Below, piece by piece: positions 55,201 to 59,549 of a stretch of DNA of 64,000 bases (its first letter is position 1; every line of letters starts with the position of its first letter). The notes below the pieces were generated by a model. That model saw only the letters and a list, made by a program, of their open reading frames with translations, was not told the origin of the DNA and ran no database searches. Source of the DNA: Dendrolimus kikuchii (Eukaryota > Arthropoda > Insecta > Lepidoptera > Lasiocampidae). Position numbers and translations under genes: made by a program. The stretch is from positions 7,338,501 through 7,402,500 of the forward strand of contig CM034388.1 of NCBI GenBank assembly GCA_019925095.2, read 5' to 3'.

Positions 55201-56548
55201 TAAATAGTTTCAATGTTATTAGATCAAACGCCGGCGGGTAATAAATGTGTTTTGTTTACAAATATGCAGGTGGCCCAAATTGTAACACTATTTATATTTT
55301 ATATACCATACTAGAGTCAACCTCCAGTGCGTACCTCTTGTTTAAAAAGCATTAAAAAGCGTTAATACAGGTTACATTGTACTAAATTTTCATGTTAATG
55401 CTTTTTGTCCCCAGAAGATTCACTTCATTTTATATCGCAAACTATCCCATCGCCCGACATGAAAAGTATTTATGTCCATTTTCAGTATGACAAGAACATT
55501 TAAACAAAACTACAGCAACATCGATCCAGTAATTCTAATAGTTTTTCCGTGAAAGCGTAACGGACAGACAAAGTTACTTTCACATTTATAATATTAATAG
55601 GGATTAAACACTATGTATGCAATTACGGAGCTAACTAAATGGATTTTGCTGTTTCGCTTGTGCCTTACCACATTTTTGAAGATTTAAATTGAGTTAATTT
55701 ACATAAATATGCACAAATCTTTACAATAAAATTGTTAATGTTTTTTTATTTTTTATTTTTTTATTGCAGGAGTTCAGCAGACAGGCAGACGGCTCACTAG
55801 ATGGAAAGCGGTTACCATCGCCTATGGACATTTGCAACAGCAAAGTTGCTACAAATGCGCTGCTGCTCTCTTAAGGGAAACTGGAACCTGGTCACTAATG
55901 CCGGAACACAACTCAAGGTTGTTATGGCGACATACTTTAGACCAGGGGTGGTAACCATCCAGTTGGGCAAATGCCCTACCACCTGGCAAAAATGTTTCAC
56001 AAAAAAATATTTTGTTTCAGTCGAGTTCCTTAAATTCTATCAATCTATAACTTTTAAAATGTGGTAACACGTGAGCGACATAGTCAACTACATTCAGTTA
56101 GCCCCTTAACATGTTTTCGTGTTTCTATTTACAGAAAGAATCTTTCATCAAGAACGCTCCATCGAAGCAAAACCAGTACTTCCTCGAATGGTTCTCCGAA
56201 ACTGCAATGTTTAACCACTTCATACAAAACATGGCAGCTAGTTATCATTTACACCAATCACCACAACACTCACCAACGTCACCACAACATTCACCAACAT
56301 CACCACAACATTCACCAACATTACCACAACACTCACCAACGTTATCACAACACATACCAAAATCACAAACCGATATGCAATTAGTTGATACGCCATTACC
56401 TGATTTTTATGAGTTATTTCATGAAAGAGTCAGGAGTAGAAGTAAAACGAATGTTCAGAAGAATGTTGAAAGTAAAAGTAATTATAGAAATGCGGTTAAT
56501 AAGAAAGTTAGGCTGCTAAAAACTAAATTAAGAGATTTAGTGGCGTAA
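3453..56548 (+). CDS. DENND2: DENND2-like DENN domain protein, 11 coding exons (gene span)
   Basis: Joined CDS: 3453-4991, 30037-30516, 46039-46150, 47008-47477, 48875-49023, 49965-50061, 50600-51018, 51292-51441, 52691-52874, 54375-54653, 56135-56548. The sum is 4293 nt with consistent phases, giving 1430 residues. The C-terminal half reads as uDENN (from about residue 830), cDENN (about 890-1190) and dDENN (about 1205-1340). Family-like stretches are FGYCRRLLP-type [43 protein letters not shown] and [18 protein letters not shown]2 proteins are known as guanine-nucleotide exchange factors for Rab9-type GTPases in endosome-to-Golgi traffic; that role here is inference from family. The N-terminal 700 residues look disordered and Ser/Lys-rich, with a proline-rich SH3-ligand-like motif. 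Length is greater than the roughly 1000 residues of the longer vertebrate DENND2 members. I cannot exclude extra small exons in the two large introns. Confidence 0.88.
5747..6065 (+). repeat. Family A repeat, full length with poly(A) tail
   Basis: A reference copy of the family: head TGTGCAGGAACGGAGAAAG, a central region, then GCAACTTTGCTGTTGCAAAT, CCATCAAGTGGGCC and an end CTGCAATAAAA followed by a run of A. The A tail implies mobilisation by LINE machinery. The open frame 5648-5962 is the repeat read through and is not a host gene. Confidence 0.85.
7089..7385 (-). mobile_element. Family M terminal-inverted-repeat element, one end
   Basis: It begins with AGCCATCCACAAATTAT on the + strand and contains segments that match, in reverse, the element at 59828-60459, including the CGTTAATAGTTCAAAT block. 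The opposite end is missing or unrecognised. It looks non-autonomous. Confidence 0.6.
8320..8660 (-). mobile_element. RTE-type LINE 3' coding end (family E)
   Basis: Read on the minus strand it encodes a damaged form of the C-terminus of insect endonuclease-reverse transcriptases: [14 protein letters not shown], then [15 protein letters not shown], then GEAYVQQCT. Stops and frameshifts interrupt it. The + strand contains the CTGCTGGACGTATGCCTCC block that marks this family. Confidence 0.75.
9065..9303 (+). repeat. Family T (tRNA-derived SINE) body, head degraded
   Basis: It matches the body of the element at 48153-48450: CACTTAGG start, GTGCTTATTGTTACAATTA, GGTGAAGGAAAACATCGTG and an ATT-rich tail near 9288. 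The pol III A box is not recognisable here. Confidence 0.7.
10020..10035. repeat. Poly(G) run
   Basis: About sixteen consecutive G on the + strand. Length is likely polymorphic and prone to sequencing error. Confidence 0.9.
10171..10279 (-). repeat. Family A repeat, head fragment
   Basis: It contains only the first hundred bases of family A on the minus strand, ending with the CCGTTCCTGCACGG head at its right end. Confidence 0.75.
11196..11505. repeat. GC-rich repeat-like segment, unidentified
   Basis: A sharp rise in GC against AT-rich flanks, with an open frame (11197-11412) but no domain that I recognise. It ends in a GGGGGGG run. The compositional edge suggests an inserted retroelement fragment; family unknown. 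Confidence 0.4.
12655..13145. repeat. GC-rich repeat-like segment, unidentified
   Basis: About 490 bp of higher GC ending in an A run at 13137-13145, which would fit the 3' end of a LINE on the + strand. No reading frame with recognisable reverse transcriptase motifs is intact. Family unknown. Confidence 0.4.
13663..13890 (-). repeat. Family A repeat, 5'-truncated
   Basis: The tail end (T-run, TTGAGCAGACAGGCAGACG block) is present on the minus strand, but the head beyond the GGTGGTAG block is missing. The open frames on both strands here are repeat reads. Confidence 0.75.
14123..14185. repeat. (TA)n microsatellite
   Basis: About 31 uninterrupted TA units. Confidence 0.95.
14585..14715 (+). 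repeat. Family N repeat with CATA microsatellite
   Basis: A (CATA)n start is followed by AACTTCACGCCAGTTCCCTT and GCGGGGTAGGCACGAAC. The same block occurs inverted at 39955-40065. Confidence 0.65.
15069..15210 (+). repeat. (TA)n and family C head
   Basis: A (TA)n run to 15093 is followed by CTAGCTGATACCCGCCCGCT, a variant of the head block shared by family C elements (CTAGCTG-CGCCCGCGACTTCG). Confidence 0.5.
15705..15785 (-). mobile_element. RTE-type LINE 3' end, short fragment (family E)
   Basis: It contains CACTGCTGGACGTAGGCCTC, the diagnostic block of the RTE-like tail at 8320-8660, followed by a short stretch of the same region. Confidence 0.65.
16183..16240. repeat. Perfect 27-bp inverted repeat with 4-nt loop
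   Basis: The left arm 16183-16209 and right arm 16214-16240 are exact reverse complements; the loop is TTAC. Confidence 0.95.
16589..16900 (+). repeat. Family A repeat, full length
   Basis: Head CCGTGCAGAAACGGAGAAAG to tail GTACAATAAAAAAAAAG. The open frames 16592-16804 (+) and 16667-16855 (-) are reads through the repeat. Confidence 0.85.
17000..18827. other. Intron 1 segment without recognised elements
   Basis: AT-rich. The minus-strand frames at 17444-17750 and 17805-18092 show no domain or codon bias and I treat them as chance. A CGCGAATTCGTTCGCG motif at 17220 is a decayed family C-type head. Confidence 0.4.
18828..19030 (+). repeat. Family C-like repeat
   Basis: It begins ACTAGCTGCCCCGGCAGACG and ends near a TATATATATAAAGAT tail. 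It includes an AAATCGGTCCAGCCGTTTAA segment common to this group. Confidence 0.5.
20310..20522 (-). repeat. Family T SINE interrupted by a family A insertion
   Basis: The two flanks, 20310-20337 and 20450-20522, together read as the reverse complement of the 3' part of the family T SINE (GGGCTGTTATT end and the ATACTGTCCG block). The break is filled by a truncated family A copy. Confidence 0.7.
20338..20449 (+). repeat. Family A repeat, 5'-truncated, nested in family T
   Basis: It starts at the CAGCG position of family A and ends in an A-rich tail. AACG occurs at both borders (20334-20337 and 20450-20453), as expected for a target-site duplication. Confidence 0.75.
20523..20790 (-). mobile_element. 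Family B retroelement 3' end
   Basis: On the minus strand it encodes [18 protein letters not shown] and DLGLIFYL, the same C-terminal pattern as the family R copies ([16 protein letters not shown] and ESIFYL), then a TATTGTATTCTATCTTTATA tail. It is therefore a diverged 3' end of the same superfamily. Confidence 0.55.
20870..20965 (-). repeat. Family B tail fragment
   Basis: It repeats the TATATTGTATTGTACCTATA to CATCGTCTTCTATGGGTAAG block found at 20545-20625, 37395-37520, 46400-46480 and 63240-63290. Confidence 0.55.
21917..22087. repeat. Fold-back element with about 70-bp arms
   Basis: The left arm from 21921 and the right arm ending near 22077 are near-perfect reverse complements, sharing the AAGTGGAAAAACGA and AAAGTTTTACGG blocks. 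The spacer is about 25 bp. There is no coding capacity. Confidence 0.9.
22391..22503. repeat. Short GC-rich element with inverted ends
   Basis: TTTATGCCACAC near 22392 faces GTGTGGCATAAG ending at 22502. The roughly 90-bp core is far richer in GC than its flanks. Further TTATGCC-type motifs lie just upstream at 22220 and 22250. Confidence 0.5.
23230..24960 (+). mobile_element. Family R retroelement: reverse transcriptase and PD-(D/E)XK-like C-terminus, decayed
   Basis: Three separated frames read as one degraded polyprotein. Motifs in order are [14 protein letters not shown] (about 23305), [13 protein letters not shown] (23460), [10 protein letters not shown] (23540; the catalytic Asp pair), [17 protein letters not shown] (23980), then a Cys/His cluster [12 protein letters not shown] (24430-24480). 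It ends with [20 protein letters not shown] (24605-24670), resembling the PD...D core of restriction-like endonucleases. Stops and frameshifts break it. I know this protein family from invertebrate genomes as a reverse transcriptase with YLDDG or MDD motif, but I cannot name its clade. Confidence 0.8.
25829..26400 (+). repeat. Family C repeat
   Basis: It starts ATGCCCACGAGTTCGTGTAC and includes GCTGTCGATCACCGAAAACC and AAATGCATCATGTTCTTCAT. The last two blocks recur at 31440-31545, and the first half recurs at 27638-27790. Confidence 0.6.
26530..26800 (-). mobile_element. RTE-type LINE 3' end (family E)
   Basis: It shows the same block order as 8320-8660, starting with a diverged CTACTGCTAGTCCCAGGCC and including GACAGACGTGACTGGTTCAT and CATATCGAATTTTATC. 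It is highly decayed. Confidence 0.65.
26800..26935 (+). mobile_element. RTE-type LINE 3' end, opposite orientation (family E)
   Basis: The + strand carries GATATGTGGTCCAAACTCGG and CCAGCAGTGGATAGCGATTG, the sense version of the family E tail, abutting the minus-strand copy to the left. Confidence 0.6.
27213..27325 (-). repeat. Family A tail fragment
   Basis: It contains TTATTGCTGGAGTAC, GACGGCCCACCTGAT and GTTACCGTCGCCTGTGGAC, which is the 3' hundred bases of family A on the minus strand. Confidence 0.65.
27638..27840 (+). repeat. Family C repeat, first half
   Basis: It shares CCGCAGCATTTGAAAAAGAA and GGAATAAGCTAATTTTTACG with 25829-25960. Confidence 0.6.
28140..28790 (-). mobile_element. 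Family R retroelement C-terminal fragment, best preserved
   Basis: On the minus strand two overlapping frames give [19 protein letters not shown], then [38 protein letters not shown] and a final [10 protein letters not shown] to ESIFYL. One frameshift near 28500 splits them. The Cys/His cluster and the PD...D motif are both intact in this copy. Confidence 0.8.
30037..30516 (+). CDS. DENND2: DENND2-like exon 2: disordered linker
   Basis: 160 codons, phase 0 on both sides, between the acceptor TTATATTACAG and the donor GTGAGT at 30517. It opens with [11 protein letters not shown], a second Tyr-x-x-Pro-type motif after the one at the end of exon 1, and continues with Ser/Lys/Glu-rich sequence without a recognisable domain. 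A decayed copy of its middle part lies just downstream in intron 2. Confidence 0.85.
30562..30586 (+). repeat. Short fragment of family G
   Basis: ATAAAAATGACCCGGACTTT and the next three bases differ at about one position from the block at 37830 and 53428 (ATAAAAATGGCCCGGACTTT). Confidence 0.5.
30587..30730 (+). pseudogene. Decayed duplicate of part of DENND2-like exon 2
   Basis: It aligns to 30222-30367 of exon 2 over about 140 bp at roughly three-quarters identity by eye. Exact or near-exact blocks are CTTCTCGACGCACA, GAACTCG-AAAAGCC and TTCCGAAACCTA. Small indels and stops prevent coding. Confidence 0.8.
31245..31640 (+). repeat. Family C repeat
   Basis: A GAATTCGTTCACGCTTGACT head region and the GATCACCGAAAACCGCATCG block match 25829-26400. 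Confidence 0.6.
32735..33010 (-). mobile_element. Family R C-terminal fragment
   Basis: The + strand from AATCGCTGGTTGGGAACGTG to TAGATGCGTATTAGCGACGT is the reverse complement of the element's 3' coding end (LGQRI, NAA, GTFP region). It is strongly decayed. Confidence 0.65.
33461..33617. mobile_element. Small MITE with long inverted ends
   Basis: ACCGGTTCCTATATTATACC at the left and its imperfect inverse ending GAACAGGAACTGGCCATT at the right. It is homologous to the element at 63294-63418. Confidence 0.65.
33965..34665 (-). mobile_element. Penelope-like element 3' part (GIY-YIG tail), decayed
   Basis: On the minus strand, 34640 down to 34390 reads [45 protein letters not shown] and VWDPII. 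This matches the region after the GIY-YIG nuclease in Penelope-like retroelements. The 3' flank contains GTGATCACGG and the ACCGCGCTTAAAACCGTTAA terminal block. One stop codon lies in the frame. Confidence 0.75.
35740..35880 (+). repeat. Family S repeat
   Basis: AATCGCCCAGTAAAAACGTA is followed by CTATTATTTAAAACATATTT. Related copies are at 46575-46700, 56905-57045 and, inverted, 31716-31790 and 57585-57690. Confidence 0.5.
36064..36190 (-). repeat. Family A tail fragment
   Basis: It contains TTTTTTATTGCGGAAG, AACAGGCAGATGGCC and GTTACCGTCGCCTACG; diverged. Confidence 0.6.
36355..36452 (+). repeat. Family A tail fragment
   Basis: GGTGTTGCAAACATCTACAG is followed by GGCGGTCTGCCTGTTTGCC and TCGCAATAAAAA. 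Confidence 0.6.
36495..36806 (+). repeat. Family A repeat, full length
   Basis: Head TCCGTGCAGGAACGGAGAAA to tail CTGCAATAAAAAAATATAAT. The flank after the tail is shared with the inverted copy at 63806-64000. Confidence 0.85.
36840..37075 (-). mobile_element. Family M element
   Basis: It carries CACATTCGTGAGGACACC, TGTGACATCACATATTTTGC and TGTGACGTCACGAAATTTTG and ends GTAATTTATGTATGTCCC, a variant of the family M terminus. It contains a poly(C) run at 36895-36906. Confidence 0.6.
37395..37520 (-). repeat. Family B tail fragment
   Basis: AAATTGTATTATACCTATAC to GGATCTACGTCGCCGC matches the family B tail at 20545-20640. Confidence 0.5.
37819..37945 (+). repeat. Family G repeat with ATT tail
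   Basis: GAGACCACGGGCCATAAAAA to GTGGCGTGACACTTATTATT; nearly identical to 53413-53530 and in the same orientation. Confidence 0.75.
38740..39175. repeat. Degenerate tandem array, about 24-bp unit
   Basis: About sixteen units of the form AATTAACTGTCGCTCTCAAA plus ATCT can be read in series, with point changes and small length variation. Four copies of CTGTCGCT and many of CTCAAA mark the period. No reading frame is open on either strand across the array. Confidence 0.8.
39640..39835 (-). mobile_element. Family R C-terminal fragment, strongly diverged
   Basis: On the minus strand [30 protein letters not shown] and SGNTLTLR correspond to the [24 protein letters not shown] and LGQRI part of the better copy at 28140-28790. 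Confidence 0.5.
39955..40065 (-). repeat. Family N repeat
   Basis: The reverse complement of 14605-14715, ending in a TATG/TATT microsatellite. Confidence 0.65.
40070..42500. other. Intron 2 segment without recognised elements
   Basis: No gene, hairpin or repeat family that I could identify. Open frames are short and have no recognisable content. Confidence 0.4.
42505..42605 (-). repeat. Very diverged family A tail
   Basis: CATCTGATGAAAGTAATTAC followed by CGTCGGATATAAACATTTAG resembles the family A tail. The match is weak. Confidence 0.35.
42855..42891. repeat. Perfect 16-bp hairpin
   Basis: TGTGGTGGGACAAAGG and its exact inverse complement are separated by ACTTG. Confidence 0.95.
44336..44638 (-). 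repeat. Family C repeat, same subfamily as 60043-60358
   Basis: CGGACGAAGTCGCGGGCATC close to the right end, and TTATATCCCTGGTCAACATA inside, are the reverse complement of the nested element at 60043. Confidence 0.75.
44940..45210. repeat. GC-rich segment with open frames on both strands, unidentified
   Basis: Open frames of about 85-90 codons exist on both strands over the same bases. No motif is recognised. The abrupt GC rise suggests an old insertion rather than a host exon. Confidence 0.35.
46039..46150 (+). CDS. DENND2: DENND2-like exon 3
   Basis: A short exon after the acceptor CTGTTTTCAG. It encodes [16 protein letters not shown] and an acidic/Ser-rich tail ending SEG/E. It ends in phase 1 at 46150, before GTACAT. 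The two bases needed to complete the split Glu codon are supplied by the next exon, which supports both boundaries. Confidence 0.82.
46400..46480 (-). repeat. Family B tail fragment
   Basis: TTGTATTGTATTCTACCTAT to ATTCTGAGCCTACATCTTCC matches the other family B tails. Confidence 0.5.
47008..47477 (+). CDS. DENND2: DENND2-like exon 4: basic linker and start of uDENN
   Basis: It starts after TTTTTTTCAG at 47007 and ends before GTATGT at 47478, phase 0. Residues [15 protein letters not shown] match the basic segment that precedes the DENN module in DENND2 proteins. The end, [26 protein letters not shown], begins the uDENN fold and continues in frame into exon 5. Confidence 0.88.
47793..48136 (-). 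repeat. Family A repeat with an internal duplication
   Basis: A full-length copy on the minus strand. The block CATACTTTAGACCA-GGGTGGTA is present twice in tandem (47970-47993 and 48003-48026), making this copy longer than the others. Confidence 0.85.
48153..48450 (+). repeat. Family T SINE with tRNA-like head
   Basis: An A-box match TAGCGTAATGG (48161-48171) and a B-box-like GAGTTCGATCT (48203-48213) are spaced about 30 nt apart, as in a tRNA-type pol III promoter. The body ends with CCCAGCAATGGGACATTTAT and a TTATTATT tail. It does not fold as a tRNA gene, so this is a SINE. Confidence 0.8.
48553..48775 (+). repeat. Family T SINE, second copy, head missing
   Basis: CTCACCCGTGTGCATATTGT, GAAACACATCGAGATAAAAC and GGGGAGGCCCGAATCGAGCA match the SINE at 48153 in order. 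Confidence 0.65.
48875..49023 (+). CDS. DENND2: DENND2-like exon 5: uDENN to cDENN
   Basis: It runs from the acceptor AAATTTCAG to the donor GTAAGA at 49024, ending in phase 2. It encodes [15 protein letters not shown] and then [16 protein letters not shown]. The second part is the characteristic strand Ser-x-Val-Leu-Thr-Asp-Glu-x-Gly of DENN proteins. Confidence 0.9.
49149..49245. repeat. (TG)n(TA)n microsatellite
   Basis: A short TG run is followed by about 80 bp of near-perfect TA repeats in intron 5. Confidence 0.95.
49490..49790 (+). mobile_element. Jockey-type LINE reverse transcriptase remnant
   Basis: YDHTLLIKI near 49505 corresponds to the FDxVxHxxLL motif, and [16 protein letters not shown] at 49711-49758 is the SGVPQGSxLGP motif of jockey-like reverse transcriptases. 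Frames between them are broken. Confidence 0.65.
49965..50061 (+). CDS. DENND2: DENND2-like exon 6: cDENN
   Basis: A short exon encoding YCRRVLPEG and the continuation [20 protein letters not shown]. It follows the acceptor TTATTTTTAG and precedes the weaker donor GTGATA at 50062. Phase 2 in and phase 0 out fit both neighbours. The Tyr-Cys-Arg-Arg motif is typical of the DENND2 branch. Confidence 0.88.
50600..51018 (+). CDS. DENND2: DENND2-like exon 7: cDENN with an in-frame 21-bp repeat insert
   Basis: It encodes ILQEIESHH, then [10 protein letters not shown] (the conserved Phe-Pro-x-Pro-Gly-x-x-Ile turn). After this comes an insert of about 90 residues with four 21-bp units (50768-50851; MDIPNPK-like), an acidic stretch and VVLDVEFHR. 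It ends before GTAAGG at 51019 in phase 2. The insert is longer than in vertebrate relatives as I know them. Confidence 0.87.
50768..50851 (+). repeat. Four 21-bp units inside exon 7
   Basis: Units starting at 50768, 50789, 50810 and 50831 encode [21 protein letters not shown] and TDIPNLN. Confidence 0.9.
51292..51441 (+). CDS. DENND2: DENND2-like exon 8: cDENN core
   Basis: It follows TTTTTTTACAG and precedes GTAACT at 51442, phase 2 on both sides. It encodes [30 protein letters not shown] split over two motifs, a close match to the family core in which a helix is followed by Leu-Leu-Glu-Arg-(Arg/Lys)-Val-Ile. Confidence 0.92.
51590..51812 (-). repeat. Family C repeat
   Basis: CATGAAATTTTTAGATAACC to AACGTGGACGAAGTCACTGG, with GATCGACAGCAAATTTTTAG inside, is the inverse of the C-type copies at 25829 and 31245. 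Confidence 0.6.
52075..52200 (+). mobile_element. LINE 3' end with AATAAA
   Basis: It carries GAAGAGATCGCTTTTAGCGA and TAAGGCAGCC and ends near AACAATAAAGTGTTTTCTGT, as in 3' ends of insect non-LTR elements. A related block lies at 52905-52975. Confidence 0.6.
52691..52874 (+). CDS. DENND2: DENND2-like exon 9: cDENN
   Basis: It encodes [20 protein letters not shown] and then [11 protein letters not shown], the classic DENN segment Ser-Ser-Cys-x-x-Ala-Leu-x-x-Leu-Tyr-Pro-x-x-Trp-Gln. The donor used here is GTTAGT at 52875, which keeps phase 0 into exon 10. A stronger-looking GTAAGA at 52834 would shift the next exon out of the family reading frame. Residues after [13 protein letters not shown] diverge from the usual Leu-Pro-x-Leu-x-Glu-Leu-Pro run. 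Confidence 0.85.
52905..52975 (+). repeat. Related LINE 3' end fragment
   Basis: GTCTTAAAGAGATCACTTTA followed by AGCGATAAGACCACCC corresponds to 52085-52130. Confidence 0.55.
53165..53285 (+). pseudogene. Decayed duplicate of the start of DENND2-like exon 10
   Basis: TTTTAATAGACTTAACTCAC and CCGTCAAAAGT match 54378-54410 with few changes; further on CTTTACTATGG and TCTGATATTGGCC match the region of VILYQGDES to ILP. An insertion of about 25 bp and several stops disrupt it, and no AG acceptor is left at its border. Confidence 0.78.
53413..53670 (+). repeat. Family G repeat with ATT tail, longest copy
   Basis: GAGACCACGGGCCATAAAAA at the left and a (TTA)n tail near 53650-53665 at the right; about 250 bp. 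Confidence 0.75.
54375..54653 (+). CDS. DENND2: DENND2-like exon 10: end of cDENN and dDENN
   Basis: 93 codons, phase 0 on both sides, between TTTATTTCAG and GTGAGT at 54654. [20 protein letters not shown] followed by TILP matches the family strand Val-Leu-Val-Asp-Leu and the Gly-Asp-Glu-x-x-Leu-Pro turn. [19 protein letters not shown] is the dDENN helix. A decayed copy of the exon start lies about 1.2 kb upstream in intron 9. Confidence 0.9.
55740..55987 (-). repeat. Family A repeat, head missing
   Basis: It runs from the T-run to GGGCAAATGCCCTACCACCT and stops sharply, without the last hundred bases of the head. Open frames on both strands are repeat reads. Confidence 0.8.
56135..56548 (+). 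CDS. DENND2: DENND2-like exon 11: C-terminus, stop codon
   Basis: It opens with [20 protein letters not shown] and [11 protein letters not shown], which match the last dDENN helix of DENND2 proteins. Five 21-bp units (56258-56362, [11 protein letters not shown]) follow, then a basic tail and TAA at 56546-56548. The repeat and basic tail are beyond the usual end of the domain and are probably lineage-specific. Confidence 0.9.
   Translation, partial: KESFIKNAPSKQNQYFLEWFSETAMFNHFIQNMAASYHLHQSPQHSPTSPQHSPTSPQHSPTLPQHSPTLSQHIPKSQTDMQLVDTPLPDFYELFHERVRSRSKTNVQKNVESKSNYRNAVNKKVRLLKTKLRDLVA
56258..56362 (+). repeat. Five 21-bp units inside exon 11
   Basis: Units of TCACCACAACAYTCACCAAC plus one base begin at 56258, 56279, 56300, 56321 and 56342. 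The last two are diverged. Each unit is seven codons, so the frame is kept. Confidence 0.95.
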
Positions 56549-57047
56549 ATGTAACATTTCGATAGCATATGTCACTGTCATTTTGTTATGGACAGTGAAA
56601 TATTACGTAAACTTATTCTCAAATGTTCACGAAAATTGGTGGTTAAACCCCTAAAATTTTCATTGAAATTCATTAAGCAGTTTTGGAGCTTATTCGAAAC
56701 AAACTTTCAGACAAACTGAGACAGAAAATTGAAAACCGATTACTTAAGCTTAGGCATAGTTATATAGCAGTTTAAAAGAAAGTTTTTTATGAAATGACCC
56801 CAGTGTTAAAGTACCTACAATTAATTAAAAACAAGACTATAACTATATTCACCGCCTGTGACTTTATCAATGTTCAATGAATTACCAGAATAATGAGAAG
56901 AATACAAGGAATGTCAATCGTCTAGTAAAAATGTAGCTCTGAAAAAGGCCGGAATTCTTTTATTCCCATAAGTCTTCTTTTGCGTTTACATATAGCGAAA
57001 CAACTCAAGACTTTCAACCAACATTTTATTATTTAAAACCTATTTTA
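56549..57047. other. Probable 3' UTR and proximal downstream region
   Basis: No ORF. A possible ATTAAA signal lies at about 56822 and an AATAAA only at 57435, beyond a transposon fragment. A family S copy occupies 56905-57045. The poly(A) site cannot be fixed from sequence. Confidence 0.35.
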
Positions 57048-57266
57048 ACAAATATGCATCTATTGGCAATGGATGGTGTCGAGACTCTAAGGCTATGGGG
57101 TCCCGAAGCCTATGGGTTTTATCGAGATCTGTCATCTCGTTTGATAGAGATCTCACGTGACCAAAAAGCTGGCCTGTACTTGGGGCAACGCATCGGCGTT
57201 GCCATGAAACGCCGAAATGCGGCCAACGTTTTGGGCACGTTCCCAACTGACAGCAGTTTGGATTGA
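57048..57266 (+). mobile_element. Family R C-terminal fragment
   Basis: [40 protein letters not shown] and NAANVLGTFPTDSS form one open frame of 70 codons, with a small deletion after IGNG. It closely parallels 28140-28790. Confidence 0.75.
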
Positions 57267-57269
57267 TAT

Positions 57270-58900
57270 TCTATTTGTAATTTCTTTTTAATAGGAAATT
57301 GTACATAATTTTAAATTTTAGAGGATATAATGGTATAGCAAGTTCTACAATTATTTACATCTAAAAGAGCCGGCGCTATAACACCATACATTGTTAAGGT
57401 CAAATTAGTTTTCTATTTATTGATATAAATTGAAAATAAATTTATTAAGACTTGTTTTTTCTTTTATTGCTTGATTTTGGTATTATAAGCTGATGCTGAG
57501 TTCAGCAGACAAACACACAACTTGTATATCTCCAAGCTAACTTAGTTACACAAGTGTTAAATTATAAATATGGGTATACAAAACATATTTTAAATTAAAA
57601 AATTGCTTGAAAGCGCAAGTGAACAAAATCTTGTGGCGCTATCTGGAAACTACATTTGATTTACTAGACGATTATCTATGTTCTTCCATGCTACCACTAT
57701 TGCCTTTAAATAAATAATAACTTGTATTAAAAAATATTTTAGCAATAATTTTAGTTTCTTCCACATATCCAATGTATACTATATTTTTAATAAACGATCT
57801 TATAAATATATTTTAAATTGTATGATTGCAGAAAAATAAGTATAAACTTTGTAAATTATTCTTACGTATTGCGAGAGGTTCAATCACGTATTTTATTACG
57901 AAACACAATTGGCCCTCACTCCCAGGTGGCTCTATTTATACGTATAATATCTAAATAGAATTCCAGAAATGCCACCTGCATGTAAAATAATAGAGCGGAA
58001 TAGGGTGGTGCAATCCGCGTCGCAGGGTTATAAAGAAATTCCTTAGATCCTTCGTAATTAAAAGAATGGGTCATAAAAGATATAAAAGCTTTCGCGCCAT
58101 TCTAACATTGTTATAACAGATTTTTACAAATGGTATACCTACGTAATTAAATATTTTTTTACCACATTAAGTTCAATTTTAATTTTGTAATTATTAGTAA
58201 AATGAAAAATTCATTAATGTAAACTATTTTAGAGTGTTAAATATAAATAAATAAGAACGTAGTCATGTTTTTAAATCCATTATCGAGCATTGTGTATTTT
58301 TATTTTTCTGCAATAAATGTATAACTACATCAATAGAATGCTCCTAAAACGTAAACAATTAAAATTAAAAAATGGCGATGTGTCCCGTATTAATATAATA
58401 ATGACAACAAAAAACATATTTTGCAAACATATTATTTTATTAATTAATAACAAGCCTATTTGCTTCAACAATGTGTTATCTTAAAAATTTAAATTTTAGT
58501 AAAGAGTAACGTTAAAAAGTGATTTTATCGAATTTGATAACTTTTTTTCTGTCCATCTACAATGTATTTTATTTAAAGATACAAGTTGTTCGTTTCAATA
58601 CAATTATATTTGAAGGTTAAAAAGACTTCTAAAGTTTCAATTTTAAGATACTTTAGATTATTGAAGGAAACAGGTGACATATACTAAAGAATAATGACAG
58701 CCTAAGTAAGAAATTTTATATCACCTCAAAAATGTCTCAGTGTTATTGATTTTGTTTGTGTAAATAGTGACATACATCGTAGCCAGTCTTAGCATAGCTG
58801 CCCAATATACTTTTATTTCAAAAATCTAACTAATTACAATATCTTGTATGTCTGCTTTGGAAGCAATTATCTCCTCACTTAATGAGTTATAAAAAAAATT
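57270..58900. other. Downstream AT-rich region without recognised elements
   Basis: Very AT-rich; apart from an inverted family S fragment at 57585-57690 I see nothing to annotate. Confidence 0.4.
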
Positions 58901-58904
58901 TAAG

Positions 58905-58970
58905 TTTTCGCGACTTGTATACATAAAATAAATTACCGCGCTTAAAACCGTTAAAACATAGTTTTTATAA
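58905..58970. repeat. Rearranged Penelope-like terminus
   Basis: GTTTTCGCGACTTGTATACA is in one orientation and ACCGCGCTTAAAACCGTTAA follows in the other. At 33975-34040 the same two blocks lie in a single orientation. Confidence 0.5.
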
Positions 58971-59549
58971 TAATAATTAGTTATTTTTTATTGCCGGAAT
59001 ACAGCAGCCTGGCTGCTCATATATCGTGAAGGATTCCGTAAAGGTAACTTCTGTCCCCACCTACTCTCCTTAAAGAAAGTGGCTTTCTTTATTTCAAATT
59101 TTCAAAAGTGAGTGAAGAGAATAAAATCAAAAGAAACATTATACTACGATTTGAGAAACGAATGTAATCCCATATATTAAAATACCAATAAAATAACTCA
59201 AGAAACTTCGTTACGATCTTTGTTTACGTTTTGGGATAAGTCAAGTGATGATACATAACTATGTGCCTTTTTGTGTATGTATGGATCGAATTGTTTTTAA
59301 TAATTATATTTTAAGTTATTTTAACTAGTTGTTAAATTGTTATTTTAATGAACGAACATTATAAAATAAACTATAATTCGAACGTAATATTATATTTTTT
59401 ATTCAAAAATAAATATTATATTTTTTACCACGGAGGAATGATTAATAGTAAAAAAAAGAGTAACACAGAAAACTGAAATCCTATATAACTACAGAGGATA
59501 TATGCCAGAATAGAGAAGAATGATATGTTTTCGCAATTTCGCTAGACTA

